Source of the DNA: Lentisphaeria bacterium UBA1784
GTDB lineage: Bacteria > Verrucomicrobiota > Lentisphaeria > Victivallales > Victivallaceae
NCBI GenBank assembly: GCA_002315455.1
Contig: DCGG01000166.1
Coordinates: forward strand, 2,973 to 17,321
Reading direction: 5' to 3'
DNA: 14,349 bases
In this document: positions 13,193 through 14,349 of the stretch, one piece after another
Layout of the letters: each line of letters opens with the position of its first letter
How positions within the stretch are numbered: position 1 is the first letter of the stretch
The notes under the pieces: generated by a model
The model's database searches: none
What the model was told of the DNA's origin: nothing
The model's input: the letters and a program-made list of their open reading frames with translations, nothing else
Program-made: the position numbers and the translations under genes

Positions 13193-14224
13193 ATGTGCAA
13201 CATGGCGGCCTACGCAGGCAAACACCGGGCGGCGCCCATCCTTTTTGAGATGATCCGGGAACAAGAGGCCCTCGGCGGCGGTCACTATACGGGGATCGCC
13301 ACCATCTGCGACGGAAAGATCCACTACGCCAAGGTCATCGGCAGTGCAGATAAACTCGCGGAACGCACCAATGCACTGACCCTCCCCGGGACCGTCGGTA
13401 TCGCCCATAGCCGTACTCCAGGGATCGACTCCGACGATTGGGCCCAGCCCTTTCTCTCATGCGACCGTCAGGTAATCTTCTGCGGAAACGGGATCCTCGG
13501 GCTGTACAAAGACACCAATTACGGTGACTACTACATGAAGGCAAAGGCGCAGGGCAAGACCTTCCCCTCCTACATTCCCCACGAAGTCAAAGGATACCAC
13601 ACGCTCCCGGACGGCGGATGCGCTCACGGCGGGGAATTGAGCGCCAATTATCTCTCCGATCTGGTAGCAGGTGGCATGTCCCTCGCGCAGGCGATGACCG
13701 TCAACAGGGAGAGATATCCCGAGGAAGTCGCCGACCTTGCCCTCTGCCCCAAAGAGCCGGACTCCGTGACGGCCCTCCGCGTCAACATGTCCCTGCACTG
13801 GGGCCGGGATGCGGATGGTTACTACCTCGCCACCAGCGGTTTGGCGCTGGACGCCAGAGGATTGAACTGGACGGCATTGGTCCCCCGGGCCTCCGTGCTG
13901 ACCATGTCGGCGCAGAAGATCGAATTTCAAAGTCTGGACTATTATTCCCCGGTGCTGGACACGGTCACGCCGTGGCACAAGGTCTATGCCCGGCTGGATG
14001 AGATCTTTGCCGCAGGCGGAGATTTCACAGTTGCTGACCTCGCCGATCAGCTGGACGTCCTCTGGCCCAAGGGAAAACTCAACGAGTCCATCATGATGAC
14101 CTACGAGTACCTGCGGGAAAACATTCACAACGGACGGCTGGTCCGCTGGATGACCGAAGAAAAAGGCTCCGGAGCCGGACTGCCCGCGCCCAAGTACCGT
14201 TTCAAAAAGTCAGACAACTTCTGA
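13193..14224 (+). CDS. Stand-alone class II glutamine amidotransferase-like protein
   Basis: A 343-residue protein beginning MCNMAAYAGK, so Cys2 becomes the N-terminal Ntn-hydrolase nucleophile after Met removal. With that numbering, Arg73 (HSRTPG), Asn98 and Gly99 (CGNGIL) fall on the same numbers as the E. coli GlmS glutaminase residues Arg73, Asn98 and Gly99. AHGGELSANYLSDLVAGG (144-161) resembles the 'SDTEVIAHL...GG' line of GlmS. No isomerase, PRPP or synthetase domain follows. Residues ~265-320 (DFTVADLADQLDVLWPKGKL, then YEYLRENIHNGRLVRW) are helical with a winged-helix look. It may release ammonia for an unknown partner, act as an amidase, or be a ligand sensor. The start has GGAGG (13182-13186) 6 bases upstream. 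It is monocistronic with promoter and terminator. Confidence 0.82.
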   Translation: MCNMAAYAGKHRAAPILFEMIREQEALGGGHYTGIATICDGKIHYAKVIGSADKLAERTNALTLPGTVGIAHSRTPGIDSDDWAQPFLSCDRQVIFCGNGILGLYKDTNYGDYYMKAKAQGKTFPSYIPHEVKGYHTLPDGGCAHGGELSANYLSDLVAGGMSLAQAMTVNRERYPEEVADLALCPKEPDSVTALRVNMSLHWGRDADGYYLATSGLALDARGLNWTALVPRASVLTMSAQKIEFQSLDYYSPVLDTVTPWHKVYARLDEIFAAGGDFTVADLADQLDVLWPKGKLNESIMMTYEYLRENIHNGRLVRWMTEEKGSGAGLPAPKYRFKKSDNF

Positions 14225-14294
14225 CGGAAGAAGTTCCGGCTCCCGAAGGGTTGCTTCCGGCCGCCTCCGGATCCTCCCCCCGACAGATACAAAA

Positions 14295-14329
14295 AGGCCA
14301 CTCCGAAAAACTCGGAGAGGCCTGTTTTT
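14295..14329 (+). terminator. Intrinsic terminator of the glutaminase-domain gene
   Basis: AGGCC-A-CTCCGA (14295-14306) pairs with TCGGAG-A-GGCCT (14312-14323) around an AAAAC loop, with one A-A mismatch, followed by GTTTTT. Five A residues before the stem also allow function on the other strand. Confidence 0.85.
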
Positions 14330-14349
14330 ATATTGCTTTAGCGTAAAAA

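Overview
The window looks like chromosomal DNA of a Gram-negative bacterium of the PVC group, most likely a Lentisphaerota (Victivallis-like) relative. The reasons are lipid A synthesis (lpxA), the MEP isoprenoid pathway (ispE), a MurA with Asp in place of the fosfomycin-target Cys, abundant Gfo/Idh oxidoreductases, and a lipoprotein whose soluble domain resembles PVC pseudopilins. Most genes are GC-rich (about 62% in one hand-counted line of murA). The taxonomic call is inference, with no marker gene to confirm it.

Left part (1-3640). A minus-strand operon runs murA, then a Cys-rich lipoprotein, then the N-terminus of an unknown protein, possibly a glycoside hydrolase, cut off by the window edge. 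Diverging from murA is a 12-TM MFS transporter that ends in a strong bidirectional hairpin.

Middle accessory part (3640-6700). This stretch has lower GC. It holds a minus-strand pair: a 577-residue exported protein with a zinc-ribbon-like N-terminus and C-terminal W/PG repeats, then a 90-residue lipoprotein. Upstream lies about 1 kb without ordinary genes but with much signal on the minus strand: an 18-codon ORF with its own promoter and strong Shine-Dalgarno sequence; a near-consensus TTGACA-N17-TATAGT promoter driving a ~215-nt structured RNA with pseudoknot-capable pairings and a strong terminator; and a second hairpin element with a second terminator.

Core envelope/metabolism part (6700-11543). 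A tight minus-strand operon pyrH-lpxA-periplasmic-binding lipoprotein has identical TGAAAATG junctions. Diverging from it are a GnnA-like Gfo/Idh oxidoreductase and ispE. UMP kinase feeds the uridine-nucleotide pool, LpxA performs the first step of lipid A synthesis, and the Gfo/Idh protein belongs to a subfamily often found with lpx genes. It may make the 3-amino variant of UDP-GlcNAc for lipid A.

Right part (11590-14349). Two monocistronic plus-strand units each have a clear promoter and an intrinsic terminator: a 432-residue Gfo/Idh protein with a four-Cys cluster, and a stand-alone class II glutaminase-type (Ntn) domain followed by a C-terminal helical, possibly winged-helix region. No tRNA, rRNA, CRISPR or IS element was recognised.
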